This document shows positions 1-6,682 of a DNA stretch of 7,297 nucleotides, in pieces. The DNA comes from an uncultured Eubacteriaceae bacterium (GTDB lineage Bacteria; Bacillota; Clostridia; Eubacteriales; Eubacteriaceae), in assembly GCA_947625585.1 (NCBI GenBank), contig CANQOZ010000062.1, positions 1-7,297 on the forward strand, in the 5' to 3' direction. Within the stretch, counting starts at the first letter, position 1; each line of letters opens with the position of its first letter. Position numbers and translations under genes: made by a program. Below the pieces are notes generated by a model. It was not told where the DNA came from. It ran no database searches and saw nothing but the letters and a program-made list of their open reading frames with translations.

Positions 1-47
1 TTTCTGATTTTTATATTCATTTAAGTTATTTTGTTTCTAATATTAGC
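1..47. other. Flanking DNA left of the transposon
   Basis: This AT-rich stretch lies outside the proposed left terminus. I see no coding region, RNA gene or convincing repeat in it. Read on the minus strand it does not continue the truncated tnsA copy found beyond the right end, as it would if the element had simply inserted into that gene. The five bases before the terminus (TTAGC) do not match the five after the right terminus (AATTT). Confidence 0.4.
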
Positions 48-74
48 TGTGAGTTTTCAAAAAATAATAAAAAA
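48..74 (+). repeat. Left terminal inverted repeat with first TnsB-type site
   Basis: TGT at 48-50 is followed, after four more bases, by a 20-bp unit at 55-74. That unit is identical at 19 of 20 positions to the third unit of the right end (6559-6578, read on the minus strand). The whole 27-base stretch pairs with 6599-6625 as an inverted repeat with five mismatches. By analogy with Tn7 this is the left terminus with the outermost TnsB binding site. Low complexity is the main reason for doubt. Confidence 0.68.
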
Positions 75-81
75 ATGAAAA

Positions 82-112
82 TGAGAACAACAGAGAAATA
101 CTGAAGTTCTCA
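82..112. terminator. Weak hairpin, possible bidirectional terminator
   Basis: A 7-bp inverted repeat (TGAGAAC at 82-88, GTTCTCA at 106-112) encloses a 17-base loop. Read on the minus strand it is followed by a T-rich run (TTTTCATTTTTTT), so it could end the tnsABCD transcript. Read on the plus strand it is followed by ATTTTGTTTT, which could stop transcription entering the element. The long loop makes it a weak terminator. It lies between the first two left-end sites. Confidence 0.35.
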
Positions 113-119
113 ATTTTGT

Positions 120-139
120 TTTAAAATCATAATAAAAAT
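120..139 (+). repeat. Left-end TnsB-type site 2
   Basis: This 20-bp sequence matches the unit TTTCAAAAAATAATAAAAAT at 17 positions and includes the unbroken tail ATAATAAAAAT. It starts 65 bp inside the start of site 1 and has the same orientation. Well-separated sites are what the left end of Tn7 shows. Binding by TnsB is inferred. Confidence 0.55.
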
Positions 140-187
140 TTGATCAGAAAAAGTGACACGAATCAATAAACTGATTTTTTCATTATA

Positions 188-207
188 AATTTAAAAATAA
201 TGTTTTA
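188..207 (+). repeat. Left-end TnsB-type site 3 (degenerate)
   Basis: Only the central stretch AAAAATAAT (193-201) and one other base match the 20-bp unit, about half the positions. It is listed because it lies 68 bp beyond site 2, continuing the regular spacing, and directly abuts the tnsD stop codon. It could equally be chance in AT-rich DNA. Confidence 0.25.
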
Positions 208-1998
208 TTAAATCTTTCCAGACTTAATCATAGACCAAAGTAATTTTCCATTTTTAGTTTCAAAGCTATGTTTAAAACCAACTTCATGCAACAATTTTTT
301 ATTAACGATTAAACCCAGAGTCCTGATTTTTTCTAAAATCGGAGTAATCTCCCGAATATAATAATCCATAACACTTTCAGCATACTTATCTATTTCAGCT
401 TTTGTTCTTACAAGAACATTTAAATTATTTTTACTAATACCTAACTTTTCCCGTAATAGTTTTTTAGTAATCCGAATACTAGGATAAACTTGTATTAAGT
501 TTTCATAAATATCCTTAACTTCTTCAGACTTAAGCCTATCTTTTGTTTCAAAGTTATGTTTTTCTGGAAAATTACCTAAAACCTTCTCAACATAATAGTC
601 ATGGTCATAACGATTTAAATAATATTCAATACTTGAGTCTGGTCGAACTAAATCTTTTAGCGTATATTCCGGGTGTTCGGTGATCTTTTGTTCTAATCTT
701 TCTTTAATTAAGACAAGCTTATCGTCTATGGGAGTTGCTTTAATATCTCCATTACGAATTTTTCTAAGCGTTCTCGGACTAATACCGAGTTTTTCAGCCA
801 CCTCTTTAAAACGTAAACCAGAATCTATTAATTCAAAAGCTTTATCAAAAAAGGAATTACCGTATTGAATAATTTTACAAGTATCTGGTCTTTCAACGGT
901 AGTCGTATAGATCATTCCACAGGAACACCGACAAACGATAAGTTGGTGCCCTTTCCTGGACATTATATTGTAATCTACTAAACCTTTCTTATTATAATTA
1001 GGGCAGGCGGGGTTTTGACATGACAAACCGTGCTTCTGGATGTCCCGCTTTGGTGAAGGTTTTTGAAGAAAAGATGACAAATCCTCTGTAAAATACTGTA
1101 CCAATAAGAGTAACTGATGAGGTTGAAAACAAATTCTTGTTTGAGGTTTAAAAGCAGCCAGATAAGTATTATAAAAAGGAGCTTTGGCCTCCAAAGAGAC
1201 AGTGGCATTTTTTTCTATAAGGTAATCCTCACCAAAGTAGTCTATTAAATCCTGATAAAGGTTTGCTCCATTAAAACCATGGTTAGTAAGATAGCCATAA
1301 TTGTAATAGAAGTTTTCAAAGCGGGTACAAAAATCTTCCAGAACAACGTTTGGATAGTTTCTAAGTTCTAAAAATTCTCTGGCTAAATTTATCTCAAAAC
1401 GATTTTCACAGAAAATGGTTTCTGTTGCAGAAACTCTATTGTAATCGAGACGGTGATACTGGTTTTCCCTGGATTCCTCATAAGTCAAAGGATAGTTTAA
1501 AAGTCTGCAAAAGTGTTTAGCACAGATATCAAGTCCAGGAATGTGATGTATTGTATGAAAGTACCCTTCACCATAATTATCATAATCTTCCTTGAGGCAT
1601 TCAGGACAGAATCGTAACTTATCAAAAGACTTTGGGAAATTTTTGCGGGTTATTCCAAGTCTGCTAATTACAACCGATGAGTCTTTTCCTGTTAAAAGTG
1701 ATTCCAGGACTTTGACCCTGGACTCCTCCTTTAAGAACATGCTGTAATACGGAAAAACAGTGTGTTCGTCTATAAGAGAGTGAGCATCATAACAGTGACT
1801 TAAACGATCTGCCAGAAAGTTTAAGTTATAACCCAGATAGATACTGGGAACATTACGTTTTGATGCTAACAGCTCAGCCTGACTTTTCCCATACGGGAGG
1901 CCGGCGTTATAATAATGAAACCGGGCCAGAACGGAATAGAGCAATTCATCAGGATAAGGGTCTGTAAAGAAAAGGAGTTTATTGTCTTTACTGATCAA
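208..1998 (-). CDS. tnsD: TnsD, target-site selector (TniQ family)
   Basis: Large TniQ/TnsD-family protein, 596 aa from the TTG at 1996-1998, compared with about 508 aa for Tn7 TnsD. TnsD proteins bind a fixed chromosomal attachment site and recruit TnsC. Residues 131-162 form the TniQ zinc finger: CPEC (C131, C134), then H151 in HHIPG, then C159 and H162. A second cysteine cluster follows: C327, C332, and C356, C358 and C360 in CRCSCG. A helix-turn-helix, FKEVAEKLGISPRTLRKIRNG, spans about 397-417. The C-terminal part has further modules typical of long TnsD proteins, YLNRYDHDYY (460-469), RITKKLLREKLGISKNNL (509-526) and VNKKLLHEVGF (565-575). This long DNA-binding tail points to a true site-specific TnsD and not a short Cas-associated TniQ. 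It overlaps the end of tnsC, so the two are translationally coupled. An in-frame TTG at 2002-2004 would add two residues but lies only one base from the ribosome binding site. The target is inferred to be the tRNA-Pro region. Confidence 0.93.
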   Translation of the reverse strand: MISKDNKLLFFTDPYPDELLYSVLARFHYYNAGLPYGKSQAELLASKRNVPSIYLGYNLNFLADRLSHCYDAHSLIDEHTVFPYYSMFLKEESRVKVLESLLTGKDSSVVISRLGITRKNFPKSFDKLRFCPECLKEDYDNYGEGYFHTIHHIPGLDICAKHFCRLLNYPLTYEESRENQYHRLDYNRVSATETIFCENRFEINLAREFLELRNYPNVVLEDFCTRFENFYYNYGYLTNHGFNGANLYQDLIDYFGEDYLIEKNATVSLEAKAPFYNTYLAAFKPQTRICFQPHQLLLLVQYFTEDLSSFLQKPSPKRDIQKHGLSCQNPACPNYNKKGLVDYNIMSRKGHQLIVCRCSCGMIYTTTVERPDTCKIIQYGNSFFDKAFELIDSGLRFKEVAEKLGISPRTLRKIRNGDIKATPIDDKLVLIKERLEQKITEHPEYTLKDLVRPDSSIEYYLNRYDHDYYVEKVLGNFPEKHNFETKDRLKSEEVKDIYENLIQVYPSIRITKKLLREKLGISKNNLNVLVRTKAEIDKYAESVMDYYIREITPILEKIRTLGLIVNKKLLHEVGFKHSFETKNGKLLWSMIKSGKI

Positions 1999-3625
1999 AA
2001 CCAAACCCCCTTAATCCATTATTTTCAAGTTCGTCTGTTACAGTTGTATTGTTTTCATGAGCATTTTGATAAGCCTTCATAATCGGTTTTTCAGTTAACT
2101 GCTCTTCTTTTTCATCAAGCTCTCTCAGTGCCATTTCCAGATCCAGGGCTCGTTTTGAACAGTTCTGTTTTAAGATTCTAAGTTCCTCTTTAACACCGTA
2201 GGAATCGATTGTTTCTTTTATAATGTCTTTTAAATTATCTTCATTTAAATATTCATAGAGGTCCTGTCCCTTAAGATAAGCCAACAGTTCCTTCGATAAT
2301 TTCTCCTCTTTTATTCTTTTGTCTACCTGTTGAAGTTCTAAGAGTTCTTCCTGACTGCTGTCTTTATCTTTACTTTCTGTAGTGGTATGATTATCCAACA
2401 TTAGAAAAACAAGATCTTCATAATCCTGTTGACGTTGCAGATCGTTATTGCGGATGGCATCGATCCAGCCGCTATAAGTAGAAAAGCTTTCTTTAAAACA
2501 ATGACGGATTATCATGGGGGTGATAATTTCGTCTTTATCATCGGGATTGGTAATGAGTTCCCTTTGGACTACTTTAAAGAGAGAACAGGCAACTGCCAGG
2601 TTCCCCTGGGAGAGGTCAAACATCGTCGTAGCAAGATCGGGGTCAAGGGGAGTCTTGTTTTTTGTCAATTGTATCTCCCATAAATTCTCCAGTGATGTTT
2701 TCCAATCCGCCGAGTCTTCTTTTGGTAGAGTCCAGGTATAATTACCCATTGAGTTAAAACGACGGTTCGAACGAACATTGGTCTGTATGGTTTGGAGGAA
2801 TTTCGGCGTTCCGATAAAGATAAACGGAATTTTCCAGTCATTGATTATATTCACGAAAAAATTTAATAGATTGTTTTCTTCATTACCGGATGTTACAAGA
2901 TTTTGTACTTCGTCTATAAGCAGGCATCCCAGAGCATAATTATGAATTAAAGTGTGAATGGTAGCAGTCATTTTATTAACGCCATGATTTTCAGCCAAAG
3001 CTGTTCTCTCATAAAGGTCAATATTTAGTGCCTCGTCAAAACCCCGTAGAACATACTGGCAAAATGTTGTAATCTGAGCATTAAACGGACAATCTACCTT
3101 TAAAAAGGGCAGCTGGGTTCTGGTAAGCTTATGACCTTTATAAGAGACATGACTGATGGTTTGAGGTAGTGTTGAAAGGATCCTGTCAAACGTTGTCGTC
3201 TTGCCAACTCCACTAATTCCCGTAATCAGAATACTTGAACACGTACTTTTTGCAGGTCTGGCATGGAGAGAGCCATAATTTTGCGAATTTACACTTTCAA
3301 TTCCTTCACGTGCAAGTCTTAAATCCGGTCGTCCTTTTTCGATAGGATTACGGTGAGTATAACCATCACAAATCATCGTATAGAAAGCCTGATAGAGGTC
3401 CTGGTGAATTTTAAACGGAGTCAGAAACTCATCGATTAAACCAAGATAACTTAGCCTTTCCTGATCCGACATTTCCTGAATATTATCCGGCAGTTCGGGC
3501 TGATAATAAAAAAGTTCCATAATATCTTCCGGAGTCAACATAGGAGGAAGGGATTCAATATATGGATTATTATCATAACGGGTGTTGTTTGTATTCCTGT
3601 ACTCTGCATTAATCAGTTCGTTCAT
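1988..3625 (-). CDS. tnsC: TnsC, AAA+ ATPase transposition regulator
   Basis: 545 aa, close to Tn7 TnsC (about 555 aa). It is an AAA+ ATPase that forms assemblies on target DNA and passes the signal from TnsD to the TnsA-TnsB transposase. The Walker A motif is GISGVGKTT at 136-144, with K142 and T143 as the nucleotide-binding residues. The Walker B motif is CLLIDE at 234-239, with D238 and E239. A sensor-1-like stretch, FIFIGTPKF, lies at 268-276, and a candidate arginine finger, R288 or R289, lies in RSNRRF. The N-terminal 130 residues probably contact TnsD. The C-terminal region from about 415 to 515 is charged and helical, and in Tn7 this end contacts TnsA and TnsB. The ATG is preceded by GGAAAGGAAAA, a good ribosome binding site. 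It overlaps the end of tnsB by 17 nt. Confidence 0.95.
   Translation of the reverse strand: MNELINAEYRNTNNTRYDNNPYIESLPPMLTPEDIMELFYYQPELPDNIQEMSDQERLSYLGLIDEFLTPFKIHQDLYQAFYTMICDGYTHRNPIEKGRPDLRLAREGIESVNSQNYGSLHARPAKSTCSSILITGISGVGKTTTFDRILSTLPQTISHVSYKGHKLTRTQLPFLKVDCPFNAQITTFCQYVLRGFDEALNIDLYERTALAENHGVNKMTATIHTLIHNYALGCLLIDEVQNLVTSGNEENNLLNFFVNIINDWKIPFIFIGTPKFLQTIQTNVRSNRRFNSMGNYTWTLPKEDSADWKTSLENLWEIQLTKNKTPLDPDLATTMFDLSQGNLAVACSLFKVVQRELITNPDDKDEIITPMIIRHCFKESFSTYSGWIDAIRNNDLQRQQDYEDLVFLMLDNHTTTESKDKDSSQEELLELQQVDKRIKEEKLSKELLAYLKGQDLYEYLNEDNLKDIIKETIDSYGVKEELRILKQNCSKRALDLEMALRELDEKEEQLTEKPIMKAYQNAHENNTTVTDELENNGLRGFGFDQ
2006..2012 (-). promoter_or_regulatory. Ribosome binding site that decides the tnsD start
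   Basis: On the minus strand the sequence AAGGGGG lies inside the end of tnsC. It is one base from the TTG at 2002-2004 but seven bases from the in-frame TTG at 1996-1998. Normal spacing favours the second TTG as the tnsD start. No ATG or GTG start is available nearby. Confidence 0.55.
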
Positions 3626-5687
3626 TTTTCCTTTCCAGTCTTTTCCTTTCTAAAAATGCCTGTCTGTCCTGATCGTAGGAATTTTGTTGTTCTGAAACAC
3701 TACCTGATTTTGGAGTAGGAGTTTGTTTTTTTGATGAATTCATTTCTTCTTTCTCCGTTTCCTCTAAATATTCCTGTCTGTTTTGACTAATATTCTTTAA
3801 TTCCTTCCTCCTTTGGGTTAGTGTTGATGTGGTTTTTCTAGCCGCTTCCCTGTTTTCCTGTTCGAGTTGATAGATCAGATTCTCCTTGGAATATTTGTCT
3901 GAAATTTCCTCTTTTGGAATCAGTGCTTCAAGATCATCATAGGTGAGAACATTGCTGCTTAGTGTCTTTGAGATTTCAAGCTGAAGAAATCCTTCCGGTC
4001 CTTTAACATAAATATAATTGATGTTATGAGGATCATAAGATATATGAATTTTTTCCTTCCTATTGTTATCAAGAAATTTGAGGCTTTCAAAACTTTTACC
4101 AATGTAATAATGGTTTTTAAAGCGGATTCCCTTTTTGCTGACGACTCTATCATCTTGAGGAAGTAAGACGTAGCGCAGCTCATTTAAATCACCGGATTCT
4201 TTTCCGAAAAAATTACCGTTTGTTTCACCCCATTTCCATAACTGGGCGGGGGTCGCCTCAATACCGGCTTTTAACATTTCGGCATCAAGTGGATAATCTT
4301 TTATTACGTTATGGTTAAAGTAGAGAATGATCCGAATCACTTGACGAGTTAGTTCATAAGGAGTTAATGTAGCATCCAGTCTTGGATCCTTTTGGCCCCG
4401 CTTCCTTTCTTTGGGATCCGCTCCCGGTAAAAACTCCTCGATGATTTGTTTAAAGTCCAAATGTTTGCGTTCAATGTTCGGCTTCCTCCGAGGCGCATAC
4501 GATTCAGCATCTTCTAATTCAACATGGTAGGTGTGGGCAAACTGTAAGATGTTTGGACTCTTGGCAGCCCCATTATCCATGAACAACGATTTTGGAAAGT
4601 GCTTACATGGCCAGTCTTCTGGAGCTATGTCAATTCCGTATCTCTTACAAAACTCAACTTTATCTTCGCCAATGTTGATTATGGTTTCCTCTGTCGTCTC
4701 CCAGGATTCATTTTTAATACTCAGGCAAAATCCCACTACCATTCTTGTATAAACATCAATTGCACTATAAAGAATAGGACGTCCGATCACTTTCTCTCTG
4801 TCAAGTTCTGAAACAACTGTAATATTTAGGTGGGTGCAGTCGATCTCATAGCGGAAGGCGGGTCCATAGGCTCTTTCGAGAGTGCTCTCACCGTTTACTT
4901 TAAAATCGTTATAGAAAGTGCTTCGCCCTTCCCTTTGGTAAATGTCTTCATGGGGATCCCTTCGTTTGGAAAACCAGTAATAAAACTGTCGGTAACTTGG
5001 CTTTTCATCAGGGGCCAGAGGAATAATCGTAATCTCACCCGATTTATCTTTTACTTTCCTTGAATATTCCTTTTGAATCAAAAAGTTATAGGTTGTCATA
5101 AAACTTTTTTTCTTCTTTATATAGTATTTTTGGTAATAACGTTCAAAGAGGGCCCTTTCCTTATTGGTTATTGGAATACCTTCTGTCTGGTTAGCTCTCT
5201 TTACTCCCCTTTTTTTACCTTTCTCTTGAAGGCCGCCTCTATTCTTGTATTCGGGAACAAGAGAATTGCGAGACATTCCGCCTCTCCAGAACCTTCCCAA
5301 AAGTCGTCGAGTTGAATTCGGACTAAGTTTTAAACTTTCAGAGAGTTCTTCAATAATCTGTTTTCTACCCGTTCTATCCAGTAACAGTGCCCGTTTTTTA
5401 AGATCTTTCCATACACTGTTTAGAACCTCATAATATAAGTCGGTCTTTTGCTTTTGAGTCTCAGTCTCTTCCTCTAAGTTAAACTTTAAGTAAGGATCTT
5501 GTATCTCTTCTATTGTGCCTTCCTCTAAACGGTCTTCTATCATTTCAGTTTTAAAGGCTTTTGGAATAACTGTTGTCTTATTTTCAAAGAAAACCAGGTA
5601 AACTTGACTATTGGTCCTTTCGATAACTCGAAATTCTTCATCTGTATCCGTAGTACGGTAGACTTGACCTATTCTTAATCGTTTCAT
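3609..5687 (-). CDS. tnsB: TnsB, DDE transposase
   Basis: 692 aa, close to Tn7 TnsB (about 702 aa). TnsB binds the transposon ends, cuts the 3' strands and joins them to target DNA. The RNase H-fold core carries the DDE triad: D283 in EIDCTHLN, D371 in LFMDNGAA and E406 in RRKPNIERKH. The spacing of 88 and 35 residues matches what I recall for Tn7 TnsB, so the enzyme should be active. N-terminal DNA-binding regions include a helix-turn-helix-like segment at about 107-137 (IIEELSESLKLSPNSTRRLL). A beta-rich domain follows the core at about 500-575. The tail from about 595 to the end is highly charged and probably helical. In Tn7-like systems the TnsB C-terminus contacts TnsC. The start lies one base after the tnsA stop with no strong ribosome binding site, suggesting translational coupling. 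Its sites are the 20-bp repeats at both ends. Confidence 0.96.
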   Translation of the reverse strand: MKRLRIGQVYRTTDTDEEFRVIERTNSQVYLVFFENKTTVIPKAFKTEMIEDRLEEGTIEEIQDPYLKFNLEEETETQKQKTDLYYEVLNSVWKDLKKRALLLDRTGRKQIIEELSESLKLSPNSTRRLLGRFWRGGMSRNSLVPEYKNRGGLQEKGKKRGVKRANQTEGIPITNKERALFERYYQKYYIKKKKSFMTTYNFLIQKEYSRKVKDKSGEITIIPLAPDEKPSYRQFYYWFSKRRDPHEDIYQREGRSTFYNDFKVNGESTLERAYGPAFRYEIDCTHLNITVVSELDREKVIGRPILYSAIDVYTRMVVGFCLSIKNESWETTEETIINIGEDKVEFCKRYGIDIAPEDWPCKHFPKSLFMDNGAAKSPNILQFAHTYHVELEDAESYAPRRKPNIERKHLDFKQIIEEFLPGADPKERKRGQKDPRLDATLTPYELTRQVIRIILYFNHNVIKDYPLDAEMLKAGIEATPAQLWKWGETNGNFFGKESGDLNELRYVLLPQDDRVVSKKGIRFKNHYYIGKSFESLKFLDNNRKEKIHISYDPHNINYIYVKGPEGFLQLEISKTLSSNVLTYDDLEALIPKEEISDKYSKENLIYQLEQENREAARKTTSTLTQRRKELKNISQNRQEYLEETEKEEMNSSKKQTPTPKSGSVSEQQNSYDQDRQAFLERKRLERKNERTD

Positions 5688-5688
5688 C

Positions 5689-6456
5689 TTAATAAAATCT
5701 TAATGGAATACTTAAATCCACCTCAAAAAGCTTATGGGAGAGCAAGTGGTAATAAAGCTGTGTTCCATCTCCTTCTTTTAGATTGTACTTTCTCTCAAAA
5801 TCTCTTAATAAAGCATTAGTTGGTTTCTGATCCTCTAGCATGTGTAATAGCAGCTTACCTAAATCCTTGAGTTCAGTGTAATTGCCTGCTGTAATATTTA
5901 ATTCATCCTCATAATAATAAGAACTTAAAAGATCCCAGTTCTGAGCGTATGTTTTATCAATATCCTTTTCCGTAATAATAGAGAAATCATCAACGCCTTC
6001 TTCTAACCAGTAGGTTCGTTCTAACTCTATCTTTTCCAGAGTCCTCTTACTCTCAAGGTCTTTTGACGGTTTAACACTTCGAACCGCATTCCTGTTTTTT
6101 AAAGTCAGGAAAAAATCGGAGGTTGTAATAATTGGAGTTCTTGTTTTTGGATTTCTTGGTGGATCAATTCCAAGACGATTTGCTATAGCTAGGAATTTTC
6201 TTTTGTTTAAAAGGGGAAACTGTTCTCTAATATCTAATATCTGAGAGAATTGTTCGAGAGTTCGAAGAGTGTAATACTCTAATGTTGAAAAACAAAGGTA
6301 GAACCGGTCAATCTTTATACCACGTCGGTAACTGGTTATTCCTTTAGAAGAAAAGTCAGTAAAGATAAGCCAGGATAGATAGTTTTCTCTATAACCTTGA
6401 CCTAAACCTTTTTTATAACGCTGAATTTCTGTTGGAGTGTAAAAACTAAAATCCAT
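5689..6456 (-). CDS. tnsA: TnsA, 5'-strand transposon-end endonuclease
   Basis: 255 aa, compared with about 273 for Tn7 TnsA. TnsA is a restriction-enzyme-like nuclease that cuts the 5' strands at the transposon ends. Together with TnsB this gives cut-and-paste rather than replicative transposition. The catalytic residues are in place: E60 in FSTLEYY, D114 in TTSDFF and K129 in SVKPSKD. The family-typical blocks LDIREQFPLL (74-83) and RTLEKIELERTYW (138-150) are clear. The position two before the lysine is S127, where I recall glutamine in Tn7 TnsA. The region from about 170 to the end corresponds to the C-terminal winged-helix-like domain, which in Tn7 binds TnsC. TnsA and TnsB are separate proteins here, unlike the fused TnsAB of some CRISPR-associated elements. 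It is the first gene of the operon, with a weak ribosome binding site (TTAGG) before the ATG. Its first 11 codons have a diverged copy at 6626-6658. Confidence 0.95.
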   Translation of the reverse strand: MDFSFYTPTEIQRYKKGLGQGYRENYLSWLIFTDFSSKGITSYRRGIKIDRFYLCFSTLEYYTLRTLEQFSQILDIREQFPLLNKRKFLAIANRLGIDPPRNPKTRTPIITTSDFFLTLKNRNAVRSVKPSKDLESKRTLEKIELERTYWLEEGVDDFSIITEKDIDKTYAQNWDLLSSYYYEDELNITAGNYTELKDLGKLLLHMLEDQKPTNALLRDFERKYNLKEGDGTQLYYHLLSHKLFEVDLSIPLRFY

Positions 6457-6480
6457 GGTAACCTAATAACTATTTTCTTA
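6424..6480 (-). repeat. Direct repeat, copy 1 (tnsA start region)
   Basis: This 57-bp segment covers the leader and first 11 codons of tnsA. It is repeated in the same orientation at 6626-6682 with four mismatches. Beyond 6480 the two copies diverge sharply. The copies are 202 bp apart, separated by the right-end repeats. Confidence 0.9.
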
Positions 6481-6486
6481 CTTATC

Positions 6487-6492
6487 ATTATA
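6487..6492 (-). promoter_or_regulatory. Candidate -10 box of the tnsABCD promoter
   Basis: A perfect TATAAT lies on the minus strand 30 bp before the tnsA ATG and predicts a short leader. No good -35 box is present: TTACTG sits at 6513-6518 with a 20-bp spacer, directly beside the innermost right-end repeat. In Tn7 the tnsA promoter also lies in the right end and is repressed by TnsB, so similar self-regulation is likely. The upstream region of the duplicated tnsA start has no matching TATAAT. Confidence 0.5.
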
Positions 6493-6518
6493 CCTTTTTT
6501 TAATCTTTTGCTCAGTAA

Positions 6519-6625
6519 ATTTTTAATATTATTTGTAAATTTTTATTTTAATTTGTAAGTTTTTATTATTTTTTGAAAATTTTTATTTTAATTTGGAAAT
6601 TTTTATTATTTTTTGTAACTTTACA
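6519..6625 (-). repeat. Right end: terminus plus five tandem 20-bp TnsB-type sites
   Basis: Read on the minus strand from 6625, a terminal TGTAAAG is followed by five head-to-tail 20-bp units at 6599-6618, 6579-6598, 6559-6578, 6539-6558 and 6519-6538. The first is TTACAAAAAATAATAAAAAT. All fit TT-x-CAAA followed by an A/T-only block, and the outer four end in ATAAAAAT or ATAAAAAC. Two types alternate: units 1 and 3 contain CAAAAAATAATAAAAA, while units 2 and 4 contain CAAATTAAAATAAAAA. This gives a 40-bp higher-order period. A degenerate sixth unit may start at 6518. The dense array matches the design of the Tn7 right end. Its units also occur at the left end in the opposite orientation. Confidence 0.75.
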
Positions 6626-6658
6626 AATTTCTGTTGGAGTATAAAAGCTAAAATTCAT
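6626..6658 (-). pseudogene. Truncated second copy of tnsA (first 11 codons)
   Basis: Read from an ATG at 6656-6658, this encodes MNFSFYTPTEI, compared with MDFSFYTPTEI in the intact tnsA. The reading frame then runs directly into the right end of the element and stops at 6566-6568, giving a 30-codon chimeric frame. Similarity to tnsA ends exactly at the base next to the proposed terminus. That is what an insertion into, or a deletion up to the end of, a second related element would leave. It has an upstream AGG-type ribosome binding site but no clear promoter and is unlikely to make a functional product. Confidence 0.7.
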
Positions 6659-6682
6659 GTTAACCTAATAACTATTTTCTTA
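6626..6682 (-). repeat. Direct repeat, copy 2 (outside the right terminus)
   Basis: This is the second copy of the 57-bp segment at 6424-6480, with 53 of 57 positions identical. It contains the 11-codon tnsA remnant and its leader (6659-6682). It starts at the first base outside the right terminus. Confidence 0.9.

Larger units (their letters stand above)
48..6625 (-). mobile_element. Complete cargo-free Tn7-like transposon (tnsABCD)
   Basis: The element is bounded by inverted ends. The left end reads TGT from 48 on the plus strand and the right end reads TGT from 6625 on the minus strand. The terminal 27 bases match at 22 positions, including an exact 16-base core (CAAAAAATAATAAAAA) at the same offset from each terminus. 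The left end has spaced copies of a 20-bp site and the right end has tandem copies. This is the same asymmetry as in Tn7, which has three spaced TnsB sites at its left end and four overlapping ones at its right. Inside are only tnsA, tnsB, tnsC and tnsD, with tnsA nearest the right end as in Tn7. No cargo, tnsE or CRISPR genes fit between the ends. No 5-bp target duplication is visible, so the present flanks are probably rearranged. The gene content is certain. The ends are inferred from repeats in AT-rich DNA, and the true element could extend left of the window. Confidence 0.72.

Noticed and set aside
19..40. TnsB-like site in the left flank (minus strand, ACAAAATAACTTAAATG)
   Set aside because: It has right-end orientation, lies outside the proposed left terminus, and only loosely resembles recalled Tn7 sites. 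AT-rich chance is more likely.
153..158. TGTCAC on the minus strand as an alternative terminus
   Set aside because: It points the wrong way for a left end and is not followed by the 20-bp site.
1..207. CRISPR-associated or TnsE-type targeting genes next to tnsD
   Set aside because: No coding frame of useful size exists on either strand between the tnsD stop and the window edge, and nothing resembling cas or tnsE is present elsewhere.
680..868. Plus-strand frames inside the tns genes (for example here and at 2429-2683 and 4830-5063)
   Set aside because: They are antisense shadows of conserved tnsD, tnsC and tnsB coding sequence, with no ribosome binding sites or recognisable protein features.
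6519..6625. CRISPR array from the regular repeats at the right end
   Set aside because: The 20-bp units abut with no spacers, vary from unit to unit, and are matched by units at the other transposon end. They are transposase binding sites by position and design.
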